Source of the DNA: Isoetes taiwanensis
Taxonomy: Eukaryota; Streptophyta; Lycopodiopsida; Isoetales; Isoetaceae
Direction of reading: 5' to 3'
NCBI GenBank assembly: GCA_021234155.1
Contig: JAJEKV010000046.1
Span: 4,380,665 to 4,444,664 of the forward strand
DNA: 64,000 bases
Within the stretch, counting starts at the first letter, position 1. Each line of letters opens with the position of its first letter. The translations under genes were made by a program, and so were the position numbers. A model generated the notes under the pieces. That model worked only from the letters and a program-made list of their open reading frames with translations. It did no database searches and was not told the origin of the DNA. This document shows, in pieces, positions 32,820 to 42,483 of this stretch.

Positions 32820-33126
32820 TCGTCTTCAGCAGAGAACTTTCAGTCCAAAGGGTGCGAGTTTGTCTATTACCTCCGTGCATTATGCATGTTCGGGAACCAT
32901 TCCCAATTGGCATCAAAACGAAAGGGTGATAGCAATTCGGCGGGATGTCGTGTTACAATATTTTGGCGACCAAGCCGGTCTCATGGCGAGCAATATGTTA
33001 AATTTTTTAGGCTGGCGGCTTGACTCACCCAAGGTTGGAAGTGGGGTCGATAACATGGAAGTCATTGCCTTGTTGGATCGGTCAGTGCGGGGATTGAAAG
33101 AGCATGAAATTGGCGGCGAAGCTTGA
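32806..33126 (+). CDS. unrecognised small island protein
   Basis: An intact 106-codon ORF: MGGDNRLQQRTFSPKGASLS, then VIAIRRDVVLQYFGDQAGLM, MASNMLNFLGWRLDSPKVGS and ALLDRSVRGLKEHEIGG. It starts within the end of the previous ORF. It may instead be the C-terminal part of that gene in another frame, given the likely miscalls. No domain is recognised. Confidence 0.4.
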   Translation: MGGDNRLQQRTFSPKGASLSITSVHYACSGTIPNWHQNERVIAIRRDVVLQYFGDQAGLMASNMLNFLGWRLDSPKVGSGVDNMEVIALLDRSVRGLKEHEIGGEA

Positions 33127-33371
33127 GAAATTGGAAGTTATATGTTTTCCAACTTGTATCGGTAAAATTATTTATGTACGGATTGTCCTTCGAAATTCCT
33201 AATAAAAATTATTTTATTTGTATTTATTCATTCATCATCCTTGAGAAATACATCGGTCGATTTTTACTGTCATATCTAGGTTTTGGCGATAGGTGTGATA
33301 TCTATCTCGAAGAAATGAAATATTATTGGAAAAACACAATTAATTTATTTATTCCGCTTCGTGTGACTCAT

Positions 33372-33379
33372 GTTATAAA
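33372..33379 (+). promoter_or_regulatory. TATA box of F1
   Basis: TATAAATA followed by GAAGAC, 86 nt before the ATG of F1. The same TATAAATAGAAGAC occurs at 34276 before F2. Confidence 0.6.
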
Positions 33380-33464
33380 TAGAAGACCGATGTCCACGCT
33401 GACCTCCGATCGCCTTCGCCTTACGCTCATCTTCTACTTAGGCTTCCGCCTTCCATACGCTCCG

Positions 33465-33855
33465 ATGGCATCATCATCTTCCTCTATGGCGACCACGCCA
33501 AGATAGCACTCCCGGCCCCAGGCTGCCGTGGACATCACCCTTGGTGGTGGTGATGAAGAGATTCAAGGAGATCCATGATGAAAACAACCGTCGTCGTCCC
33601 GAGAACAATGAGGCGGTCGGCAGTTAACCTTCACGAGGGGCTGCTGCCGACGGCGAGGCGTTGAGCTCGTGGAAACATTCGCCATGTACCAAGAGGCGAC
33701 GAGCAGGGAGGGCGAAGCGGTTGAAACTGCTCACATGATTTTGAGGCCTTAGAAGATATGGAGAAGAAGCTCAGCTGTGCGGAGGATGAAACCTTGACCT
33801 TACGGCTTCATTTGCGGGACATGAAAATCAGCTAGAGGATCATGAAGATCCCTAG
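33465..33855 (+). CDS. tandem small-protein family F, member 1
   Basis: Starts MASSSSSMATTP. The conserved core is VDIT, then VVMKRFKEIHDENNRRRPEN, with the frame lost before and after it. The gene ends EDHEDP and TAG at 33853-33855. Gene and 3' flank closely match F2. The core is charged and probably helical or coiled-coil. No known domain is recognised. Hairpin H3 begins 100 bp after the stop. Confidence 0.5.
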
Positions 33856-33954
33856 CCGTTGTATCTATCTATTTTTTTGCTTCAAAGAAAAGTTTTCTCT
33901 ATTTTTTGCTTCTATCTATCCTGTTGTTCCAATGTATGTTACGTTTTATTAAAA

Positions 33955-34022
33955 TATCACCACGACGCGAAATGCCTTGCTTGCAATTAGGTAGCAATCA
34001 ATGGATTTGGCGTCGTGTGATC
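33955..34022. repeat. hairpin unit H3
   Basis: Arms ATCACCACGACGCG and GGCGTCGTGTGATC. The loop (GCAATTAGGTAGCAATCAAT) is the same as in unit H5, consistent with duplication together with F1/F2. Confidence 0.8.
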
Positions 34023-34187
34023 TCCATCTTGGATTCTATTTTGCTTCAATGAGAAGTTCTATCTTTAGTTATGTATCGGTAAAATTACTTATGTATAGAT
34101 TGTATCACCGAAATTATCAATAAAAATTATCACACGAGCTTTCTACGGAAGAAAAGGCGTTAGAAGAAAATGCTTGGTCCTTTTTCC

Positions 34188-34251
34188 TCACACGACGCGA
34201 GAAGTAGCGGTCGATTTTTCTGACCCACGGCATCCGCCGGCGTCGTGTGAC
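34188..34251. repeat. hairpin unit H4
   Basis: TCACACGACGCG and CGGCGTCGTGTGA arms around a different loop, 25 bp before the F2 TATA box. Confidence 0.75.
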
Positions 34252-34275
34252 TCAAGCTACTCTGAAATCCCATGT

Positions 34276-34283
34276 TATAAATA
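34276..34283 (+). promoter_or_regulatory. TATA box of F2
   Basis: TATAAATAGAAGAC, identical to that before F1. The ATG is at 34391. Confidence 0.6.
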
Positions 34284-34390
34284 GAAGACTTTCTATCTTG
34301 CCCGACCTCCGATCCTCTTCGCCTTCCGCCTTCTTACGCTCATCTTCTCCCCTTAAAGCCTTCCGCCTTCCGCCTTAGCCTTCTCCTCCG

Positions 34391-34744
34391 ATGGCATCTT
34401 CATCCTCCTCCGACAAGCGGCCGCGCCCGAAGCTGCCGCCCGGACATCACCCCCTTCTTTGTGGTGATGAAGAGATTCAAGGAGGTTCGCAGCCAACAAC
34501 CCGTCGTCGCCGAGAAGATGGGCGCGGTGGACAGTTAGAATTCACTAGGCTGCTTTGCATGGCGAGACCTTGAGCTTCGCGGCAACATTAACCAGAATAG
34601 AGGCCAATGGCCGTAGTCGGGTCGGCGATTTTAAGCGCACACAACATTTCCTTGGGCTAGAAGATATGGAGAAGAAGCTTCGAGCTAGGAGGAGGATGAG
34701 CAGGCTTTGACGGCTTCGGCTCTGAGGATCATGAAGATCCGTAG
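34391..34744 (+). CDS. tandem small-protein family F, member 2
   Basis: Starts MASSSSSDKRPRPKLPP. The core DITPFFVVMKRFKEVRSQQP matches F1, and the gene ends at TAG 34742-34744 after GSEDHEDP-like sequence. Frame changes are needed at about 34440 and again downstream. F1 and F2 with their flanks form a roughly 900-bp tandem duplication. Function is unknown. Confidence 0.5.
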
Positions 34745-34828
34745 CCATTGTATATATATTTTTTTGTTTCAAAGAAAAATTTGCTCTATTTCTTGCTTCT
34801 ATCGTTCTCTTGTTTTGTTTTATTAAAA

Positions 34829-34895
34829 GATCACCACGGCCGAAATGCCATTCTTGCAATTAGGTAGCAATCAATGGATTTGGCGTTGTATGATC
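34829..34895. repeat. hairpin unit H5
   Basis: GATCACCACGGCCG and GGCGTTGTATGATC arms, weakened. The loop is shared with H3. It begins 85 bp beyond the F2 stop. Confidence 0.75.
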
Positions 34896-35264
34896 TAGCG
34901 ATACACCTCGTTGTATGTATAAATTCATAATTTATTAATGGAAAAGTGTATGTAACACAAATATCTAGCTAGATTATGTGATATAACTTGCGGGTAAATG
35001 CGAATTTGCATGTGGATGACAAGCGTCTATTCACATCGTGGCTTGTGGATGACAGCGTCATGCCAAGGGCGTGGCATCTTGTTGCCACAATAACACTTGT
35101 TTTTTATGCGGCCTGCATACGATGCGGCTGGGATATGGCCGGATCCCATGATGCGAACATAGGCTACCGTTGCCTAATTGAATGCTATAATTTAAGCCTC
35201 GTGGGATTATTACACAACTTTATCGGTGTTCGCAACCGTAGATTCCAAGCGTATCTCTAGTTTC
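34896..35264. other. intergenic between F2 and F3
   Basis: One 90-codon ORF (34988-35260) shows no domain. Otherwise it is AT-rich flank leading to a TATATAAAG box at 35265. Confidence 0.3.
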
Positions 35265-35273
35265 TATATAAAG
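35265..35273 (+). promoter_or_regulatory. TATA box of F3
   Basis: TATATAAAG lies about 98 nt upstream of the ATG at 35363. Confidence 0.5.
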
Positions 35274-35362
35274 CGTCGGAGGCCTTTGTCTTCTCCTATC
35301 CGCCATCTTACGTTTCTACCACATCCGCCCTCAGCCATCACTCTGTTCTCCCATCACTTTCA

Positions 35363-35777
35363 ATGGCCTCGGCTCGGTTCCATCCCTTAGAGATCTTGTC
35401 TCAAGTTTTGGTCAAGGAAATTGAGAACATCATTGGAGGAGGCGGCGGATCGGATCCGCCTTCTAAAAAAAAGAATGATGAAGGCGTCGCCAAGCTGGGT
35501 TGGTTGCGGCGGAGGAAAAGGCCGCCTTCTGGGGAGGTGATTTTAGTCGCGACGACAATGTTGGGCTGCCTTAGACCCGAAGTGCGGCGCCACGAGATAT
35601 AACCTCAAAGAGGCTTAGGGCGCAATCGAGGCGGGAGAGGCTGCGAGCCCAACTTCGATGGCGGGAAGATAAGGTTGCGGAATATGAGAAGCGTGGTTCG
35701 CGAGGCGAGCAATCATGTTGGAGGAGCGAAAAAAAATTATCAACGCCCTCGGGGAAGAGCTTGCCCGGCGATCATAG
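35363..35777 (+). CDS. tandem small-protein family F, member 3 (distant)
   Basis: MASARFHPLEILSQVLVKEI aligns loosely with the VVMKRFKE core of F1/F2. It is followed by a Gly-rich and Lys-rich linker and an Arg-rich helix, ending RKKIINALGEELARRS and TAG at 35775-35777. Two frame changes are needed. Hairpin H6 begins about 147 bp after the stop. Membership of the family is less certain than for members 1, 2 and 4. Confidence 0.4.
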
Positions 35778-35923
35778 GCATCGGGCTCCTCCTAGAGGGG
35801 CCCGTTTTTTAATGTTTGTAATTGGTTTTATTTTTCAATGGGAAAAGTTTTTGACAAATGTCTTAGAATATTACGTTTCCTATTTTTAATTTTCAATATC
35901 CGTGGTAGAGAATGACAAAGGCA

Positions 35924-35994
35924 GATCACCTGGCGGGCGAAACCCTTCATAGGGTTTTAAAGCTTCGATGTGCGATTCAGCGTGGTGTGATATC
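35924..35994. repeat. hairpin unit H6 (decayed)
   Basis: GATCACCTGGCGGGCG and CAGCGTGGTGTGATATC keep the arm pattern with mismatches. The loop differs. Confidence 0.55.
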
Positions 35995-36222
35995 TGATGT
36001 AGTTAGAATAGTTATTAATGTGTTCCGGCGGACGGTACCATTAATGTGTTCTAGCGGACAACCGCGAGAATCCCCTCGACCGCGTGCGGCGGCGGCCGGA
36101 GTGTGTTTAATATGTTCAAAGCTAATATGTATAAATTGAGGTCCTTGCATGTGCTCCTTCCGCCCGGTTAGAGTCTTTGCTCCTCACTTCTATAATCTTA
36201 GCGTCCCTCCCATTTGTCATCT

Positions 36223-36695
36223 ATGGCCTCCACATCCTCAACGGCGTGATAATGGAAAAGCAAAGAGGATAGAACTCCCTTCGACATAGTGTTGGGTGTT
36301 CTAATGAAGAGGTTGAAGGAGCAAGATGATCTTCTAAAGGAAAACACCGTTACAATTCAGCGAGAAAGAAGAAGAGAATGAATTCAACCTTCTCATGCCG
36401 TAGCGGGGAGAGGCAAATCGGCGGTTGAATAGAAATTTGGACGGGATGACATGCCCCAACAAGCTGCTTGAGGTGGTTATGGCGGCAACGAGGATGCTAA
36501 TTGACGAGAAAAGAACACGTTGTGCTATTGGGGACGGGGGCGGGACATGTACAAAGAGATGGTGGACGGATTGGAGGAACGTTTGGATAGGGTGATTGCT
36601 AAGCTTGAGGGGAAGAGATGAAAGGCGAAGGCGAGGGCGAGCTGATGATGATGATGAAGATAATGAAGAAGAGCTCGCCTTTGGAGCAACAATGA
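36223..36695 (+). CDS. tandem small-protein family F, member 4
   Basis: MASTSSTA, then TPFDIVLGVLMKRLKEQDDL with LKENTVTIQRERR, aligning with the DIT..VVMKRFKE core of F1/F2. Later MYKEMVDGLEERLDRVIAKL looks like a coiled coil, and the tail is acidic (ADDDDEDNEEELAFG). Two in-frame stops near the start and later frame changes break the ORF. A weak TATAAT lies at 36191. The end coordinate is approximate. Confidence 0.45.
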
Positions 36696-36778
36696 GTCGT
36701 TGTATTTTTGTTTTCAATGTAACATCTTTCACAACTTTAATCAAAAGTAACCCTTTTTATTATTATCTTGTAAAGCTT

Positions 36779-36919
36779 CACCACGAGCGCGAAGCCACAT
36801 AAATGCAAGCAATAGCGAACTCCCTTTGTTAGCCAGGTATGATCTACAAATAAGATCACCCGACGGCGAAGCTACGGTTGTGCAAACAAGGTTGGAGGCA
36901 AGTACCCGGCGTCGTGTGA
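36779..36919. repeat. hairpin units H7 (decayed) and H8
   Basis: Unit 36854-36919 has GATCACCCGACGGCG and CCGGCGTCGTGTGA arms. A decayed unit just before it (36779-36844) keeps CACCACGAGCGCG and a TGATC end. Both lie beyond F4. Confidence 0.65.
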
Positions 36920-37204
36920 ACATGCTACACATTACAAGTATACTTTACCCGATTCTTTGTCTCTTAGATCTCCTTTGTTGCGATGCTAGTGGGGCCTAAA
37001 TTTTGCCAAGCAACTTTCCGTTTTCTCTTGACATTATGCCAATGGTGTTTCACGACTTACGGGTTGCTCCTTAAAAGCGACCTTCTTGTCGTATTTAGCC
37101 ATCGCCCTTCTATAAAACCACTCGTCATCTGTCTTAGAGGGTTGGTTCCCACATTTCCACCCCTCTTTGAGTGTTACGATGAAAGGCTATTTTAGCTTGT
37201 TTAT

Positions 37205-39560
37205 CGCGACTTCTCCATGCCTTGTGCACTCCACCTTTGCTAGGCTTCCATACTTCCTAAAAACCAAGGTGCATGAGCCCAAAAGATGTGCAAGTAGTGC
37301 ATTGACTTCACTCTCTCCCCATCGTCTATGAAAGCTTTAATAAATTTGTTGACCGGCTTGCCACGAACATTTACGCATCTTCTCTTGTGAGGTCCATTCT
37401 CACGAATGTATGGGAACAATTCGGACAATGCATCCCATTTTTTTTTTTCCTCAATGCCGAGCGAGCGCCATGCGTGCGGTCTGCTCGCATCAACCAGCAA
37501 TTTTCAAATTCATAGACCTTTTCTCCCATCGGTTTCCGTTGAGCCTCTCTATGATTCTTTATGAAGCGTCGAGCTTTCATCCCTCAATTGACACCTTACG
37601 AGGCACACTTGTTCTTCTGCCCGTTTCTCATCGAGCTCTAATCTTACATTGCCACCATGCAAACACGCTACGATAGAACATGTTCAACTCTCACGAATTC
37701 CTTCCTCTCTTCTCTTCTTGTGCGAAATGTTCCACCGCGAATCTGCGACTCAAAAATATCATCTTGTCGATGATTCTCACAAAGCCGTGCAAAGTGCGGA
37801 TATGAACCCTCTCTAATGGAATGGGGAAAATGCCATGGAACTTGGGATCTTCTTCTCCTCTATTAGGAGCATTTGCTTGGTTAAGGGACAAGGTTGAAGC
37901 TTGATCTTCCGATTGCTTGACTTCCTTGCATGATTGCGTCTGAGACAACTTTTGCATGTTCCTTGTCCTCCTCCACTTATGTTGTACATTGCTTTCTCGG
38001 TTTTTAAATCGGGCGCCAAGTGAAAAATTACTTTGTAAGATCCATAGTGATCTACTTGCAATTTTCCCCTCCCTCGAATCTAGATATTAGACTTCGGGAT
38101 GTCGGTTTGATTGAACACCCATTTCAAAACCTCGTGGGTTTCTTTCGAACTTTAAAGAGACCTAACCACCGGTGTCATCTTGATTGACATGAGAACCATT
38201 TTCATGCGCTTCTTCTCCTCGTCGAGTCACCTCTACATCTTTTTGTTATTCTTGTTGCTCTTTGATTTAGCATGTGCAATTGCATTCTCAATTGCTCTAT
38301 TCATGATGACAACGGATACCCTCTCATACTTCTCAAACTTGGTGGAGTTCCATTTCATCCAATTTTATGCAAACTTCAATCTCACCATTAGTTTTACGCT
38401 TATTTGTTAAGTCATAATATTTGACAAGGAATTGTAAGAGAGTAACCGAGGTCAACCCAAAAGATTATTGCGTTCATTCATTCCAACTATATCACAACAA
38501 TCCTTGCCATTCTTATCTTTTATGGCTATGGCGGGACCGGCACATTCAGCGTGGTGCATCTCTCCTAATATGGCATACACCATCTTTGTCCTAGTAACCC
38601 TTGTATTCTCGACAATTTGTGGGCGTGGGCGAATACTTTTTTTGTGCCCATTCTTTTCAAGCCGTGGAATGGCTTGAATAGAGAAGCGGTAACCAAGCCC
38701 TCTTGCGATGCCTACATCATCACAAGCGGTCGTACATCGTAAGCTTCTAACTTCTTGTAGATCTCCCTAGTACCATTTTCAATACCATCTTCTTGAGAGG
38801 AGAGTTGTAGGGCTGACAAATCATGTCCACTATCTCCACGTTAGGTAAGCTAGGTTCTTCACTCGTAACCAAGATTGCTTCTAGTTTCCCCGGATCTTAA
38901 GCGGCCTTTGCTAGTGTTGTAAAGCGGACCTTGTGGCGTGACCACTGCGTCTGAATGCACCTGATCCAAACCCGGTTCCTCTATCGATCGATAATGCTTC
39001 TTCCTTTCGCCAAGCCAAGGGGTGTTTTCTTCAAATTCTTTAACCTACATTGAAGCCCAAAGTTTGCTCTTTCGAGCTCTTGGATCTTTTCTTGCGGCTG
39101 CCCTATCACCAATTTGGACTTCTCCCGCCATTATATCTCAAAGTTTCCCTCCCCAAGCCGTCATTCCTTTCCTTCATCGCGGTGGAGTAATGAGGCGAGA
39201 AAAAAGAGCTGCTGGTTTAAGTTATAATTCTCTTGTGACAATCGGGCGGCTCATCTCAAGGCGTATTCGATTCGAATGCCTTCATCCTCTCTCAATCTCT
39301 CACAATATCCCAAGAGGCGAGTTACCGTCACCACAAAATCGGACTAAACTTGAAGCGTCGAAATGGCGGTTTCACGCCACTCAGCGGATCAATGGATATA
39401 AAGCGCCATCCGCCCGGATGTCGATACTTTTTGAGCCTGCAAGGCGCAACATGTCGAGGTCTAAGTTCTTATTTTTTAGACCTCTTTTTTTGCGATTGAA
39501 GACTGGAGCATATTCCTGAGTCAGTTGGATCCTTATCCACACATCATTTGGAGCTTCCAT
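37205..39560 (-). pseudogene. large unrecognised minus-strand gene, transposase-like, broken
   Basis: Coding-like segments follow in order on the minus strand: MEAPNDVWIRIQLTQEYAPV (start at 39560), YERVSVVIMNRAIENAIAHA (38280-38340), YNISGGGQGTCKSCLRRNHA (37930-38000), IPLERVHIRTLHGFVRIIDK (37760-37830), MHCPNCSHTFVRMDL (37380-37430) and ERVKSMHYLHIFWAHAPWFL (37255-37310). The IPLE...TLH..VRI pattern followed by a W-x-H-Y-x-H segment reminds me of uncharacterised transposon-encoded proteins in early plants and protists. That resemblance is from memory and weak. At least eight frame changes. Confidence 0.35.
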
Positions 39561-39599
39561 ACGGCGTGGATCATACGGCCTTGAAATGAATGTGTACAA

Positions 39600-40155
39600 T
39601 TTGTATGCCCGGCACAATTAAGCCGTTTGAGACTTCGGTCAGGTACTAACCTCGTTTTTGAAATTTGCAGCGTGCATATGGAAAAGTCCATTCTCCTACA
39701 ATCCATGCTTTTATACAAAAGCAAATTCAAAATTCGAATTGTAGAGGGGGGAAGCTTGTATTGGGATGAAGTAAAGATCCGATTCACGAACTTTTAAAGC
39801 GCAATCTTGGCGCCTCGAAGCGAAAGTCTAATACAAAGCTTCAACCTACACATTCAAATTTTGAAATGTAGAAGGCGGGAATGGACTCTAAATGAAAATA
39901 GGGCAAGACAAGAATCGGTGATCGCATGATTGGTATCGACAAACCAAGAGACCGTCATGAGTTGCCGGTATGCTATAATGCAAGTGGCTTTTAGAAGCGC
40001 CGCGTGTTGCGTCAAATGTCGACAACAAGAGAATTAAATACATATGGGCCATAGATATCACGATTCCCCTTATTAGGAGAATATTCCAAGCAAATCGGCC
40101 GGGGAAAAAAAGCGGAAATATGGCGTGGAATGGTTGATAGGAGGCCATTTTAGTT
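39600..40155. repeat. direct repeat D, copy 1
   Basis: It matches 41575-42115 with small indels (shared GAAATTTRCAGCGTGCATAT, CTTCAACCTACACATTCAAA, AGAAGCGCCGCGTGTTGC, GCGGAAATATGRCGTGGAAT). It is not coding on either strand. Confidence 0.8.
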
Positions 40156-40629
40156 CATAAAACATAATATAACTTGGAATGATAGATATTTTATATGCAA
40201 ATGGGAGACTATTATTGAAGGACTTGTGTTTAGTTTTAATTTGACAACAAATAAGAAAGTGGATCCACGATCGCGAATTTAGTGTGTTCCATTTTTGTTG
40301 CATATGTACTATTAAGCTTGGTGTGATCCTTGAAAAATAATATGCTCTTTGAAAAGGGATGATGACTTATGTACTTAAGAGTGATAACACATGTCTGATA
40401 AAAAAAAAAAGTTAGGTATTCAAATGGAATTAGAAGCAAAACTTTTTACATTCAAAATTTTTATGGCGTATGGCTTTACATCATTTTGTAAATTTAAATG
40501 CGGGAGGCTTCAACTATTCACAACAAAAAGCCCGGAGGCTTGCAGGTCATATGGTAGAAAATTTGGAGGCAAGCTCGACTAAGAACAAGGAAAAAAAAAT
40601 AAGAGGTGCTCTGCCCTAACAAATTTCAT

Positions 40630-40932
40630 TCATCGCTTCATCATGCAAAAAAAAATAAGAAATAACCGTTAGTTGAATGCTTAAGAAAAGAAAGAAAACA
40701 TGCATGTACCATGAACTAACGCCATGAGCTCCTCGAAGTCGGCCAGATTCGTCTTCAACTTCTTCATCTTCTTCATCATCTTGGCTTCTTCTCGGTCGGT
40801 GAATACTCATTTTCTGAAGAATCTCCTATCCGACCTTCAAGAACACACGTGATGAACTCTGCTCGAAATTTCCCTCGATTCCTCATTTCTCGATTCCTCG
40901 TCAAAGGAATCGGAGGAATCGAAGGAATTCAT
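40630..40932 (-). CDS. small acidic, coiled-coil protein, frameshifted
   Basis: The ATG at 40932 gives MNSFDSSDSFDEESRNEESR. After two frame changes comes GDSSENEYSPTEKKPR, then MMKKMKKLKTNLADFEELMA. A Ser/Glu/Asp-rich head precedes a basic-to-heptad segment. No domain is recognised. It sits between the two D repeats. Confidence 0.35.
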
Positions 40933-41238
40933 TGAAAACAAGAACAAGTGTGGCGTGAGGAGGAGCTGCGGAGGGAACACCTCTTCCGGCCGTAATAGAA
41001 GCCTCTTGGAGGACACCTCGGCTCTTCCGTAGCTGATCTCTTCATGGCGATGGACTAGAGAAATTGGGGAGGAGGATCTAGCAAAAAGATTGGAGATTGG
41101 GGGAGAATGAAGCCAATCTAGGCTGGAATAGATATAGGCTGGATTAGGCGTGAAAAATCGTAGGAATGATTAAGTATTCAGTCCTATCAACCATCATTAC
41201 ATGCCATTATGTGCATATCTGAAATTTGAGCCATATCT

Positions 41239-41342
41239 AATATCTTCCTTTTTTAACCTTATACCTAAATATCCAATATCTTCCTTTTTTAACCTTATTC
41301 CTAAATAGCCAATATCTTCCTTTTTTAACCTTATTCCTAAAC
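41239..41342 (+). repeat. 36-bp tandem repeat, about 3 units
   Basis: Units starting AATATCTTCCTTTTTTAACC occur at 41239, 41275 and 41311. Confidence 0.9.
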
Positions 41343-41574
41343 CTATATGATTTGAGTTTAACCGAGAACATGAACAGATATAATTGAATTTAACATACTA
41401 TTTAATACCAAGATGCTACGTCACACTATGTCGATGGTGGGATTTAAAAAAACACTCAAACCCTCCTCGACAAAACCACGTAAGTGCCGACCTCACTTGT
41501 GTTTAAGTTTAATTTGACAACAAGCAACTTCCATCTTTGTGTAGATCATGCGGTTGTGAGAAATCAAGGTGTGG

Positions 41575-42115
41575 TATTTTTATGCCCCAACACAATTAAG
41601 CCGTGTGAGCGAGCGTCCGTACTAACCGTTTTTGAAATTTACAGCGTGCATATGGAAATCGAAAAGTCCATTCTCCTACAATCCATGCTTTTATACATTA
41701 AGCAAATTCAAATTTGGAATTGTAGGGGGGGAAGCTTTGTATTAGGATGAAGTGAAGATCGGTTAAAGAAGCCGCCATGGCGCCTCGAAATGAAAGTCCG
41801 ATCGATACAAAGCTTCAACCTACACATTCAAATTTTGAAATGTAGAAAGCGGGACGCCGCGACGCTTACCAAGAGACACCGTCATGAGTTGCCCGGTATG
41901 CTATAATGCAAAGTGGCATTTTAGAAGCGCCGCGTGTTGCATCGGTCCGTCGACAACCAACGTAATTAAATACATATGGCCATGAATGTGCAATCCCCCT
42001 TATTCGAAGAATATTCCAAGCAAATCTGTAATTATGAGAGTTTGGTATCCTAGGTGGCATGGGAAAAAGGGAGCGGAAATATGACGTGGAATGGCTGATA
42101 GGAGGCCATTTTCAG
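41575..42115. repeat. direct repeat D, copy 2
   Basis: Partner of 39600-40155. Its right end runs into the CAGACCCCAAATCCGCCCTA segment that also occurs inverted at 19.33 kb, and then into P palindromes. Confidence 0.8.
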
Positions 42116-42244
42116 ACCCCAAATCCGCCCTAATGCTACCCAATTTATGGCGGTCATGGCACTGCTCGGGCGAGAACCTTTTTTTGTACCCATTGTGAGA
42201 CTGACTGCATCAATACTAACCTTATATAAGCGCCTCATTCGGTT

Positions 42245-42320
42245 CAAATTGGGCGGCCGCCCAATTTGCAACAATGGGAATCTAAACACCTAATATGCAA
42301 AAAAGGGCACCCGCCCAATT
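42245..42320. repeat. palindromic repeats P (perfect copy plus half copy)
   Basis: 42245-42268 is a perfect 24-bp palindrome made of CAAATTGGGCGG and CCGCCCAATTTG. A half copy (CACCCGCCCAATTTC) follows at about 42309. It is the best copy in the window and gives the consensus. Confidence 0.85.
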
Positions 42321-42483
42321 TCATTGTGCGTGCAACCATTGAATAGCCATCCCCCCATGTCCTTTGCATTGCATTCTCGTCTTCCTTACTCGATTTTAAC
42401 ACTACTGAAATCCTTGTGCAGGTTGTGTATCTCTTCCTTAATGAACATCTAGTAGCAAAGGGAGTTGTGGGGCAAATGACACA

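Noticed and set aside
39022-39519. 165-codon plus-strand ORF
   Set aside because: It is antisense to the better-supported minus-strand gene starting at 39560, and its composition (Ser/Phe/Arg) is typical of a shadow frame.
11519-42320. CRISPR array
   Set aside because: The short palindromes are irregularly spaced, in mixed contexts and in a eukaryotic genome with no cas genes.
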